DNA of 64,000 bases from Membranipora membranacea (taxonomy: Eukaryota; Bryozoa; Gymnolaemata; Cheilostomatida; Membraniporidae), in contig OU612066.1 of NCBI GenBank assembly GCA_914767715.1, forward strand, positions 17,737,001 to 17,801,000, in the 5' to 3' direction. Positions within the stretch are counted from its first letter, which is position 1, and each line of letters opens with the position of its first letter. Under the pieces are notes generated by a model that saw only the letters and a program-made list of their open reading frames with translations, was not told the DNA's origin and ran no database searches. The position numbers and the translations under genes are program-made. This document shows positions 43,769 through 56,451 of this stretch, piece after piece.

Positions 43769-46700
43769 GGCTTGTAAGAATCACACAATGTAATAAATCA
43801 TGCATACGTATGCTATGTCTACACCTGGTCTACAGCAGAAGAATACAATCAGAAAATGAAACTTCAATGCCTCATTCTTCTCTTCAACCTAATTCAATTA
43901 CATGGATTGTAATTGGCTCATGCCCACAAAGTTGACCAATTGAAACTTTTGTTGTACTTTCTGCTTGTAATGCACAGTTTGGCTTCAATTATTCCTATAT
44001 TTATTCGAAACAATTTATGTGGAGTTCCAATATCCTGCTATCTCAAGATTTTGGTTTAATTTTTTGTTCAGTGCATAGTAATTTGTTCTTCTTTTTGAGG
44101 TGCAAATTTTGACTTACTCCCTAAAGGACAACTCATCAATAGTGAGTAGACTTATCAATCAAGTACCTATCTGTGTTTACTTTGATGATTGATGGCAGCA
44201 CTAGACTTATTTTATTATTTGGAGTTCACTACCATTTCCTCTCTTCTAAGAAGTGATGGAGGGTGAAGAAGTGTACAGGCCAAGAACCAGCCAGTCCAAG
44301 TTGGGAGTTGTTTCAATAGTATTTTCCTCACTATATGCTGGCCGTGGGCCCCTTGGACCTACTTAAATGCCTTGACCAACGATTCTCCAATTCTCCTTTG
44401 CCAATGTGACCGTCCAGTTTTTGGGGTGGTTGATACTGGCTATTGTTATTGTATTGGCAAAGTAAAGGCATGTTAACCCCAGGTGCCCATGATACTGGCC
44501 CATGATCAATCAACCAGCCTGAATGCAGGCATTAACCACCAGTGGTTTCGGATCTGCAGTTGATACATAGACAAAACCAAGGATTTCCAGTCATTGACTA
44601 TGGTTTTACAAGAGACCTGTGGGTGTGAGACGAGGGATTTAAACACACAATTGGCTCCTGATCGCCCTCTTCCCTGGAAGTTGAGTAAAGGAATGACAAA
44701 TTAGGACCTGAGCATTCAGACCCAAAAGTCACCATATGAGGGTCCAGTGAATGATATCCCCGTCTCTACGTTCAGAGATGAGACTCGATCACTGTTAAAA
44801 AATTTATTTCAGTTGACCACCTAGTTATAGTTCACAATTAATCCTCACCTGTTTAGTTATATGCTTGACATTGATTTGCTTTCAGGTCATTTAGTGGTAA
44901 AAGGCACAGCTTGCGTTTTTCCTTGTCTAACGTGGAGCTAGACTTCCCTCAATAGCTTTTTTTGTTCCCTGAGAAATTAAGATCACGGCTGGTGGCGATT
45001 CTTTTCTGCAGTTAAGAGTAGGCTTATATGCTAGTCTGTGAAAGAGCAGGAACATCGCATAATTTGTTCTGCTACACAGTTTGTCCTATGTAACCCTTAT
45101 AATATAATATCAAAATATGCGCTATGGCTAGAATTTCTGCCAAGCTATTACTAGAAAAAACACTAAGGGCCTGCCTGGCTCAAGCTAATTACAAAAAATG
45201 AGCTTGTGGTTGGGTCAAAGTAGGCCTTTGACAGGATGAAGGTTTTAAATTGCATCTCTATCTGAGAACTATCTGAAGAACTGAGAACTATAGGCCTTCT
45301 ATAAAAATACCTCCCAGGTAAGTGTTACCAATCTCTTTTATAATTGAAATAGTGGTTGCTATTTTAAGTACCAAAACTCTGCCAGCGTAACTGGAACTAA
45401 CTATCTCATTATCAACCACGTCCCAACCAGCGAATGGGATTGTGTTGTGTTTGGTAATGATATGAAACACGGGCAGAGTTTGAATATTCACAATAAGTAT
45501 TGGCAAGAATTGCACAAGTTTTACCGACCTTTGTTATATTCAATTTTGCTTTCAAGATTTGGAGTATTAGTAGACAGATTAACAGATAATCGCGAAATGC
45601 ATTGTTTTTAGGTGTTTGAGTGTTTAATTATAATATAACAATATTCACTTTATGAATGTAATTGTGAGGAGACTAAAGAAAATTGATTTGACCTCATTTT
45701 GTACATTCGCTGGCTTATTTTTACATTGTGGTTTCTCTTTTTATTTTTAGCTGATTATATTATTTTTCATAGTTGACAATGAAGGAAATACCAATCATCT
45801 CCTTGTCACACTCTACCAGAATTTCCTGGTGAATATTGCACGAATTTTCTGTTGGTACTGAGTCACCATATCTATGTGTGGCAGATCAAGGGATTTATAT
45901 GAGGTATGTAATGATCATTTACATAACTGCTTGGTGATTAGTCTGATTCCTCAGAAACTTGTCCTCAATCAACACAGATTCACAATATCGAGCACAACAC
46001 AGTAAAAGGGTTCAGTTCACACTCAGTTTACAGACAATATTCATGTGCAAGGAGCCAGTTCACACACAGTTTAATATGTTAATATACAGATTATGTTGAA
46101 TTTCAGGTTATCGTGATGACATCTGAGATAACAGTGGACCAATGGAAGAAGTTAGTTGGAAGAAGATCAACTGATGACGGATAAAAAGTGAGTTTGTTGT
46201 TTGATATTTTTCGGATTTTGCATCGTCAGGTTTCAGAATTTAGCAAGAAAATTACCAGAAACATTTATACAGTGTACCTGAAAGTTGAGTTGATGTATTC
46301 TCATACATACCCAAAAGAACTAATCTTAAAACCGACTTTGAAACCTGACCATGCATTATTCATATCATTTAAGATTGGCATGATGTAGCTAAACTGGTAA
46401 GAATAAAAGTATGAAGGGGGAAACTGTTGTGACCACAATTCAGAGTTGCCCACCCCTTGAACATTTAGAATTAGGGAGACAACTCGAAAATGTAGTGTCC
46501 ATCTGTGGTTGGTGTACAATTTTAACGTGTTAAGAAATAGGTTTCAAGCTCTTTAATAAGGGCTACTAATATGGGTAAGTTTCTTAAATAGAACAGGTTA
46601 GGCATATTTGAGCCAATTCCTTGCTATTACTTCACTCAAAATCATTGCTCTTTTGGACCTTCAATATGGCATGTTAGTTTTCAAATCTTTAAGGCGATAG

Positions 46701-49700
46701 TTCGATCATACAGTGAACTCTTTGAGCTATTATGCCTCTGGCAGATCTCATTCGTCTCAACAAGAATTGATCATGGAGTTAGATCAACTATTTTCATATT
46801 GTCGTGCTGTCAAGATTGTCGATTATGTGACAGAAGTGTCATAAAATTTGTTTAGTCATTACTACGTCAACTGCATCCATTCACAAGCCATATCGTCGGC
46901 TCCAATATTTCTGGGTGGTGGTTTCTCAGGATTCACCAGGTCATCGCTTGCAGATCCATTAGTGAATATTATTATTGTGTCATGCAAAGTGATAGTTTCC
47001 TAGCCTTTGATTTCATGTTTTGTCTGGACGTGTGTGAGAGACATGCTTATTAACTGATGTTTGGGAAGGATTTTCTCATAAGATCAATATTTCCACACTA
47101 GATATTTTCGTGAATTTGTTCAGGCAGTGGCATTTATCTTTGGGAGACCTTTGTTTTTGTTGTTATGAGACTTCGTAAAATTGCTACAAACATCTGACAG
47201 GTAGATTGCTGTAGTAATTAAATGATGTTGGCGCATTCTGAATAACAATATTTTACAAAAATGAATATATATTTGAAACGGTTCGAAAGTCGGTAACCTC
47301 TTCACTTTAGGCGTAGACATTGTTGTTTCAAAAGTTTACCGGTGATCTATTAAACAGGGACGAGATTGAGTGCTTTGCTATGCGTTCAGCCAGAAATTGC
47401 TATGATCAGTCGGGGGAGGGGGAATGGTTTCAATTACTACAGATAATCTTGAATTTAGATAATATCTTTTTGGTTAGTATTTGCCTTCTTTTTTGTGTGT
47501 GATGGTTTGACTCTTGATGGATGCTTTCCTCGAAGGCGTGAAGTTTTGATCCCAAAATCAAAATTGATTTTTACCAAAATAGAACAGAGTTATGTAGAAA
47601 ATGCTGTTCGAATGATGTGCCAAGATAAACTTGGAAGGTTGGTGATAAGCTCCCATTGTTTTTGAGGGATGTTGTCACCAATTACATCCTCCTTATTGTC
47701 TTTCCACACAAGCCGTTCACCTTGCGATAAGAGCCATCATTCCTTAGCTGTGCATCATTGGAGTGATTTATACCAACAGCTTATAGTGAGGAAGAACCTA
47801 GAGGTACCAGCAGCTCATTCATCATAAAGGTAAATCTTTGCAAGTGATGATTGGCTGGGTCGTTTTTTTAATGTGGTTGTTGTTGTCAACACCCTGTGTC
47901 TAGTTGATATGCATTTATGAGGATGTGTTGTCATGTTGTGGCGGTAGATTTCTTGTGGATAGCAAACTTACAACAACACTTTCAATAAGTTTCATTTGAT
48001 GAGCACTTAACCATTGTTTGCGGTGGTCTCAACGAATAGAAGGTGCTCAAAACTTTGCTCTCTTCTGCTTTGCATTCACGAAATTATGTCTTTTATGTAA
48101 TGTTTGCCTGTATGTGGTAGGTTTGTTGAATGATTATTGCTTCTTACTGTTGGTTTCTGCTGAAAAGCCACCCAATGTCTTCGCTTACGTTTATAAGAAT
48201 AAGGATCTAAGAATAATCTTACATTATAAGAATAAGAATCATTGTATTGGGGTTGACTCGCCGAATCTGGTTTTCCTCTGTACTTACAATTGCTGATATA
48301 GCTGTGTAAGTCTGACAAACTGCCTAGACAGTTTTTTACAAAAAGCTATTGAGTAAGCCCCAAGAGTTATCTCTCTGACCCCTTAGTTTGCCTGTCTTAG
48401 CAATCTTTGCAATGAAAGCTGCTTTGTGGAGTGAGTCAGCATAAGCGGTACCTGGTACATGATACCTAATTATCTAATTTGTTGGCCAAACATTTATCCT
48501 GGGTGTTCATATACTCGGTCCAATTAGCAAAACGGCAGATTCTGGCATCCCTTCTTTTCACCTTACCCTAAAGAGAATAACATTTACGTTAATTCCAAAT
48601 TAAAAGTTATCATTTGTACTATAATCTGTTATTTATGGTGCTCACCTACCCATAGCGTCTGAATAGTTTACCACACACATAGCTAATGGTGTTCTGCGGC
48701 AGCAATCCCACGCTTTAATGTTGTATGATATTTATTCGGCATTTTCTAGGCAGCGTCTGAGCTTGACGGTTTAGCCGTTGTATAACCTGCTTAGCAAAGT
48801 CGTCTGGATTATTATCTTTTGCATTTAAGTTACAGAATGGGTTGTTTTGTAGCGAGATAGAGTCGGTGAGTTGTTTTCTGTGAGACTATAATGAACGGTG
48901 TACATGTTTTATCAAGTGTTAGTTGGTCATGTCCGGCTGGCTTCACTCCTTTTTTTTCATAATTGTGAATAATTGGTGTTTCGAAAGATTCAATCATTAC
49001 AATTATCTACCTACACATTCGTTGAGATAGTCTGAATGCTAAAAATGTTGTGCCTGTTGCAAAATTTCAGCCACCAACCTGGCAGCGACTTAACCTTGAT
49101 GCTTTCTAGCTGCCAGGGTCCTGCTGACTCACTTTTTGTTCAGTACACATAAACATAAATATTACAATATATACTTATGACGCTAAGTGATTGCATGACC
49201 ATCTGACAGCTTAAGATGCAAGTCTGGTGACAAATTAGTGCTGTAAGCAATGGCTGCATTGCGGCTATTACAATTTGAGTTCTACCAGGGGAGTTGTACT
49301 TTTATGCATACTGTTAGATTTTGAATCCTATCATGAGACTGTCAAAAGCGTTCTCGTGTTTGCAATAGGTTGTTGTTGGCAATTTATTGTCTGGATTCAT
49401 TCAAAGAACCCATTCTAGGCTCATCTCAGTGTCGATTGTCTCTGCACAGAGTTTCATCCAGAGGTTGGATGTCTGACTCTTTCTCTCCTTGGTTGCATGC
49501 GAGTCTGTCAATATCACATCCTGATGCCTGCTCAATTATTCATGCCGCTTGCGCTTTTGTGAAAGTTTGCATGCTAGAAATCCATTTTTGTTGCATTGAG
49601 GGCGATAAAATAATATCAAGGCAACTAATCCCACTGGATATTATTTTATATACATTGCAATTCAATAGTATAGCATCACTCTTTCTTTGTGTGGTACCTC

Positions 49701-50066
49701 ACCTAAGAACTGTATACCTCCTTTACCAATTCATCACTTTACCATCAAAATTGATTACTAGTGTCGGTTTCATCTCTAAATAGGTGCAGAAATTAAGCTA
49801 ACAACCTCATGTGTCATTTCAATACAAACATAGAGGCAGCAGTTTTTGCAGGCAGCGATGCACTATATTATGTTTAGACACTAATGTCTAGGTAATGTCT
49901 ATTAGTATTATTGATTAGTGAAACTCAAGTATAATAAGATGAAAGCCTGTGTGTACGCTTCCTCTGTGAGATTCAAGCACTTTGTAGCGTGTAGATTGTG
50001 CTGAGAAGACATTGTGAATGAATACAGATTTGCAGGTGGGTTTGTTTTTCCTTCTCGTAAAATTAT

Positions 50067-50205
50067 GGTTGTAAGCGTGTTGTTTTTCGGTTGTAAGTGT
50101 GTAGCGTATTGGTTGGAACCGTGCTGTTTTTCGGTTATAAGCATTTTGCCTTTTGGTTGTAAGTGTTGTTTTTAGAATGGAAGCTTGTTGTTTTTCAGAT
50201 GTAAG
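50067..50205 (+). repeat. Degenerate minisatellite, unit about 22 bp
   Basis: Five or so imperfect copies of GGTTGTAAGCGTGTTGTTTT followed by TC, with some units expanded or shortened. Non-coding in context. Confidence 0.75.
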
Positions 50206-51380
50206 CAATTTGGTTTAAGTTGTATCTACGTTTTTTTTCTAGCGCTTTTTATGATGTTATGATTGGAATGTGGGTTCGGTGAACCTTTTGACAGGAGTAC
50301 TCTTTATTGCTTGTGTAGGAGGTACCAGCTGATTTTTATGGCATGACAGTCCATATGTTTTGGAGGTTTGTGTTTTGCCATCAAATTTTGGCTGTAAAAC
50401 ATACAGAGGGTTTCATCTTTCAGTTTGGTGAGCAACTAGCGTTGTAGGACAAAGCAGGGAAAAACTGCCTCGTATGTATTGGACGCTAGCAGTCACTTTT
50501 AATTTTTTTCCTTTTAAGATCCTGCAAAACTCTCGAGAAGTAAAACGAAGTACTGTTAAAGTTCAGATGCTTTATGATTATTTACGATTATTTACAATTA
50601 TTTAGGTCAGGTATGTAGAACCGTTTAGTAGGTAGTGTAGTTGTTTTATTCTTGATTAAATCACATTATAATGATGCAGCTCTGCTCGTCTGCAGGTCTG
50701 CTGTTTCTCCAAGTCAGCTGTGATAGCAATTCATAACGTGAGCTGGCTGGTCAAGGGCATAGACTCCGTCTATTTTAAACCTGATTGAGAACACACTTAA
50801 ATTAGATGGGCAATTAAAGAAATTGATGCAGAATAATTCTGATGTAATCAGCAAGCAGAAGTGGGTCAATTTGTCTCAATTAGACAGGCTGGGCGATCTG
50901 TGACATCATTTTTCATTGATGGACATTATTTTCTGCTCTTCGGTAGGTTTTCGTTCTCTATTTGCTAAACTGTTTTATGTATTCTGTTACTTTGTTTGCA
51001 CAAGGGGTTTGCAAGAAGCTGTTTTAATTTTCTTTCATGCTGGATTTATGGACATAAATAGGGTTTTATCTAATGTTTTCACTTTAAAACGTATTGATCC
51101 TGTTAAATGCATAATTAGATAGAAGGCTTAGCAATATTATTTTCATCAGCTAAAGCTGCCTGAGTGAATATTGGTGTTTTTGCGCTGTTCATAGTGCATA
51201 ATATATTTGCTGAATTTTTCTTTGTGCTATTTCATTTTGAGTTGGAGCGATAAAGCAGACAGTAGTGAAGACAGGGCATTCCATAATATATAGGATTTTA
51301 CTTTAAATTATCTGTCACAGCAAGATCACAGGTTTGAATAATGCATCTTTTGTTTGATTAAAGCAACAAACATTCAAGTT

Positions 51381-51435
51381 AAAAGGGGGCCGACTGACGA
51401 GGGGCAAAAGTCTGGGGGGGCTCAGACTAGAAATT
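51381..51435 (+). repeat. Copy of the GGGGGGGCTCAGACTAG dispersed repeat
   Basis: CAAAAGTCTGGGGGGGCTCA followed by GACTAGAAAT matches 5881-5920 and the inverted copy at 19980-20024. Confidence 0.6.
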
Positions 51436-54001
51436 CAGCGGTTATGCCGACTGCAGACAATCATATCATTGGGGCCACGAGGTTTGTTTCAATTAGAAAA
51501 TGGCTATTATTTAGATAAGGCAGAGGTGACAAGCAATGTATTGGGAGATTTTGAATTATCGGGCTAGTTTGGTCTTATGGAACAAGGTGCACTGGTAGTG
51601 AAGCAAGTTCCAGGTTTGTTGTGTGGAAAACGACGAAAATAGATTAAGCAAGATTCTAAATTTAGCTGATGCTTGTTGTGTTCTCATCTACCAGACTGAC
51701 CGGAAATTAGATGGAATAGGCTGCCGTACCATACGTCATTGTAACGAGATGACATGGCACTGGACAGCATTGGGCGGACGACAGCAGGCAGATATCAATG
51801 TGGAATGATGTTTGGAGGTTTTTGATCTAAATAAAGATGTCAATCATTTATTGGAGTACCTGCTCAATAATTTATCTTCAACACGATTGACCAGCTGCTG
51901 CTCTTGTCATTAAAACTTTAGATTGGATTGCTTTAATTATGATTGAAGGCATGCAACGTTGTTCATCTTTGGAGAGGTCTTGCGTGGTCATCTTCAGTAA
52001 AATCTTATTATAGCTGAGTTAAAATTACTGTAGAAATTATAAGTACGAGTACGTCGTTGTATCCCTCTATTTACCGGTACGGAAAAGTCGACAAAGGTAA
52101 AATCACTGTTGAGAATTTTTATACACATTATAGCAATCGATCTATGTTCTTTTTATGTGGCCTTGCAGGTGAGGTTCAGCTTTGCATAGTTAAGAATTTT
52201 AACCTGCCATTTTACCAGCATCTGTCACCAGTCATCGGGCTGGCACAACATTAGTGGCATATTGGGTAAGCTTCGTTTTCTGCATTGTTTTTCTGTTCCT
52301 AGAAAATTATGTTTAGCTTTGGTACAGTGTGATAGTGATAGCTGTATATCTTTTAGATGATAATATCGGACAAATTGCATTGTAAGTAGAAGGGATAAGG
52401 ACTGTAGTGTCTGTCTAGCTGGGTCAAGATAGTTTGGCCTGTTTAAACACACTTTAACCGCTCTCTGAGGGATCGCGTAGTGTGTAATACTATTTTGTGA
52501 AGAGGCTTGTTTCCGATAAAAATCGTAAGAGTAATTTGCCCGATTTCTTGAGGGAATCGAATGAAATTAGCCGAAGTTTGACTGATTCCAACTCAGTGAT
52601 CCTGAAATGAACTGATGAAGATTTGTAGTGTCGATAATGTAATCATGATGGGTATTAAGAAGTTTTTAGCTTTTCATTATATGATTAGATAAACATACGG
52701 CAGATGTGCAAGCTGAGATCAACTGCGGTACTAACTTGTTTTAGACATTGCACTCTGTCTCACCGAGGGGGTTACGCTGAGTTGTAACAGTTTCTGGTGC
52801 GGAGGTGTTTCTGATCTTTTAGATACTATGTCAGCCAGATTGGAATCGTCTGTGTAGGGTTTTAATTTGAAGAGCCTTCTTCTAGTATTTGTTAGATAGC
52901 GCAGTTGAGGTATTAAGTTTGGTGAGTACACTTAGTTAATTTTTTAATTTCTTTTCTTACACAATAATTACTGTCTGTTCTATGGTTGAAAGGAAACTGT
53001 AAAACAATAATCATAAGGCTGTCAAGATGATATGCAGTAAATATGTCTCCATTTTCAAAGGCCTGTGAGCTGCTGGACAATTCAAACTATATCGTTGTGT
53101 GATCTCTTTGGACCACCTGGGATTTGCTTGAGCGAAGGAGTTGGAGACTCCTTGGTTTAGAGACTGCCTTGGTTTAGAGATGTTTTTGTTTGCTACGATC
53201 ACAAATGTGTAGAAAACCTATTTATCAACACCCCAATGGCTACAACAGGAACAGCAATAAGAAACCTCATCGTTAAAACTTTTGGCTGAAAGATTAGTGA
53301 ATGTCTGCCATGTTGGATTTAGTTTGCTTGACATTGTGACTAATTACGCTGTTGTTTACTTCTATTTTTGCCTAGGACTTCTAATAATAAATGGATTAAT
53401 AGATGAATGAATGACTGACTGACGTATACTTTTGGATCATAACTAGGATGTTGTCGGCATTCCATCTTACATTGTGTAGATTTTTGGCTTTAATGGATAG
53501 TGCTGAGTTTGGCCTTTGAACAGCTGGAGACAGATGCGTACTCTAAAAATTCTGCTGGTCTGTGAATAGCTAGTAGTAATTACAACACTGTCGTTTGTCG
53601 GACTATTCGCTTATTAGGTTTAGGTGTAGGTAGGTGTTCTGTAGTCTGTTTTCTCGCTGTCTTGCTTATGATGCAACCGGTGTGGTCAGAATGCAAATAA
53701 TTGCAGAATTATAGGCAATCTTTTTCGCTGGAACGATGTGAGAAAAAGGTAAATGATTGAGTTCTGCTCACACTTGATTCTAATTTTAACCGATGACGCT
53801 ATTTTTATTACAGTGGCTGTTGATTTGATTTGACAGAGTAGGAACTCATCATACTCTCCTGCTAAACGACAAAAGAGTACATACCCTCAGATCATAGAGA
53901 GACCGCAAACGAGCCAGCTACACCGAGATCTATCTCAAAGAATAAACTCGATATCTTGATATCTAGAACTTGTCTCAACTAGACTTACAGCGACATTAAG
54001 A

Positions 54002-56451
54002 ATGGGTGGAAGCTCTAGCAAGCAGCTTTCTAAAGAGGATTTAGAGTTCCTGTTGAACAACACAACCTTTAGCAAACCACAGATCAAGCAATGGTACAAA
54101 GGCTTTATGGTGAGTTCAGATTTTTTGATGGGCTTATAACTAGTCACAGCTGCATAACCAAAATTTGATTGGTGTCTTTGCCTTTACCAAAGCCAGATTC
54201 CCAGAATAACATCCAATCAGAATGCTTACTGCAGACCTGTATTCCACCTTTAGGTTATCTGGGCTGATGGGGTAAAAATTGGGCGCTTAAAAAGTAGCTC
54301 GATATCTTTCCAGCTTTAGATCAATGTCCTATATAATTACTTAGCTATGACCACCGACATTTTTTGCACATGATTTTGATAATGGGTAATGTAGGTCATA
54401 TTGGCTATTGATGACAGTTCATAGAGGCTTTGAGTAACTCCTAGAAGAATGAGAAATACTTCGAGAAGTACAACCATACTTCAAAGGCACCTCATGAATC
54501 CTACGGGAATAACCTAGTAGGCAGACATAAAGTTTCTGGCTTTCTTATGAGAGAGAATCTATTTTTATGTCACAATATATCTAAGGAAGGAATGACATTA
54601 ATTTGCATTCATTAATACTCTGAATCAGTCCTATGATAATTTACCTGCCTGTTTTATATTCAGAGAGCTACCCTGGATTGATTCTATGGCCCTCATTCCT
54701 GGGTCAAGACCCATTAAATGATTCAACCCTTGGGAGGTTAAATGTTTGGATAAAGTCTTTTAGATCACTTGCTTGTCCTACGTTATAAACGGTTAAACAA
54801 TATGGTTTCTGTGACAATGGACTGTTGAACTATTCCCATATGAGACTGGTTTGATCTATAAATTGTGACCTAGCATCTGTTAGCTTGAGAAAATGCGTCC
54901 TCTGCTAAGGTCTTTGGCGAACCATATTGCCTAACACCTATGTAAGGGGTTGGGGGAGTTATGATTATGTTCAGAAGGGTTCAAAACCGTTGAATATCCC
55001 CCCACCCCCATCCCTGGCATCTGAATTTGCGCGATTTCATATTTCCAAATGACTTGTTGTCATGCAAAGGAAGATTCAATGCTAACGGCTGTTTGTTCGG
55101 TGAACTTAGGTATTTAATTCAGCGAAAGCCACTGGAACTACTCTATCTCTAATTAATGTTATTGCTTGTTTAACAACATCAGCTGCTAAAATCAAACATC
55201 TTTTCTTGATTACTACCAATTAACTTCAAAAAGTTTTGCAGCGTTCATTTTTATAGATTGCAATCTAGTTACGCGATCAATCCCCGGTTACTAGCATTCC
55301 GATGTTTTGTGCTAGATAATATTCTTCTTCCTAGCCTCATTAAAATGTAACACAGCACAAACGTTTATTACGACCTGAAGGTTTGAAACCTGGGAAATGG
55401 TTATGTTTCTTTGCTAGCTTGAGTAAGCTTTTGCTGCCGAGATTTATGCAATACTTGTATCTACTTAATATCACTTGATCTAATTTCTATCTAGTGCAAT
55501 CCACTTTGAAGCTGAAGAGATTAGCATTATACCATTTCCTTGTGTGTAAACCTCACGTTACCTCAACCTGACAATTACTTATTGATTGTATGCTGTCTGT
55601 TTCTCTTGCAGCGGGATTGCCCTGCTGGCCAACTCAGTCGTCAGAAATTCCTCGAGGTGTATTCGGAGTTCTTCCCCGGTGGTAATGCCGAGGAATTCTG
55701 TGAGCACGTCTTCAGAACATTCGACACAGACAACGGAGGCACTATTGATTTTAAGGAATTTCTGCTAGCCATCAATATCACCTCATCCGGTAAAGTCGGG
55801 GACAAACTCAACTGGGCATTTTCTATGTATGACATTGACGGCAATGGAACGATAGAGAAAAATGAGATGGTTCGAATTATTAGTGTAAGTAGCTCAAATC
55901 TATTTCGATATATGAAAAAATCATTCGCTCGGATTGAGTTGTTAAGAATTTGATTCGGTTGTTGGCATTTTAAATGAGATTTAGGAGTTATCAAACCTTG
56001 CCAAGATTGCCAATATAGTAGACAACTCCCAAAATAAAATTTTATGGAAAAGCTGGGAAGGCATATGGGGTAATGGGAATATTATACATAGTCCTGATAT
56101 GTCTCCTATAAAGCCAAAAGTCTCATTTTCATCATTTCTTTGTATGCATTTTGCCGGCGTACAGCCCGAACCCTTTTAAGTTACAAGTCAATGTAACTCA
56201 CACATTGCAAGCTCATAAACAGTTGGTTGAAACCTTCCTCTCAATTTATCTTACAGGCAATATACCGGATGGTTGGAAATGATCTTAAAGAAGCCCCAAC
56301 AGAAACTGCTGATCAGCGAACAGACAAAATCTTCATACAGATGGATAAAAATAAGGATGGAGTGTTAACAAAGCAAGAATTCATAGATGGATGTTTAGCT
56401 GATGATGTCCTATGCTCTATGCTTACTGCCAACTCAACAAACATGCAATAG
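54002..56451 (+). CDS. Neuronal calcium sensor (visinin-like/hippocalcin subfamily), 191 residues
   Basis: Exons 54002-54109, 55612-55884 and 56257-56451 (stop TAG), all phase 0. MGGSSSK at the N-terminus fits N-myristoylation, which in this family gives Ca2+-controlled membrane attachment. EF-hand 1 is the usual inactive form (RDCPAGQL). EF2 loop is residues 74-85 ([12 protein letters not shown]), EF3 110-121 ([12 protein letters not shown]), EF4 157-168 ([12 protein letters not shown]), all with complete ligands. Length equals vertebrate VILIP-1 (191) and is close to hippocalcin (193). It is clearly more diverged than the neighbour at 61506. It has an extra intron after codon 36 (YKGFM|RDCP) that the neighbour lacks, while the last intron (RIIS|AIYR) is at the shared position. 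The 5' untranslated part of its ATG exon probably begins at about 53814. Exact orthology within the subfamily is unclear. Confidence 0.95.

Larger units (their letters stand above)
43769..53813. other. 10-kb stretch with no recognised gene
   Basis: Open frames here are short and lack family resemblance or sensible splice flanks. It presumably holds the upstream sequence of the minus-strand RNA-binding gene and the promoter and untranslated leader exons of the calcium-sensor gene. An acceptor (TTTTATTACAG) at about 53813 marks the start of that gene's ATG-containing exon. Recognised contents are the minisatellite at 50067 and the dispersed repeat at 51381. Confidence 0.5.

Noticed and set aside
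49370-49783. A 137-codon open frame in the 10-kb gene-free region
   Set aside because: No recognisable domain, no family resemblance and no convincing splice or start context; likely chance.
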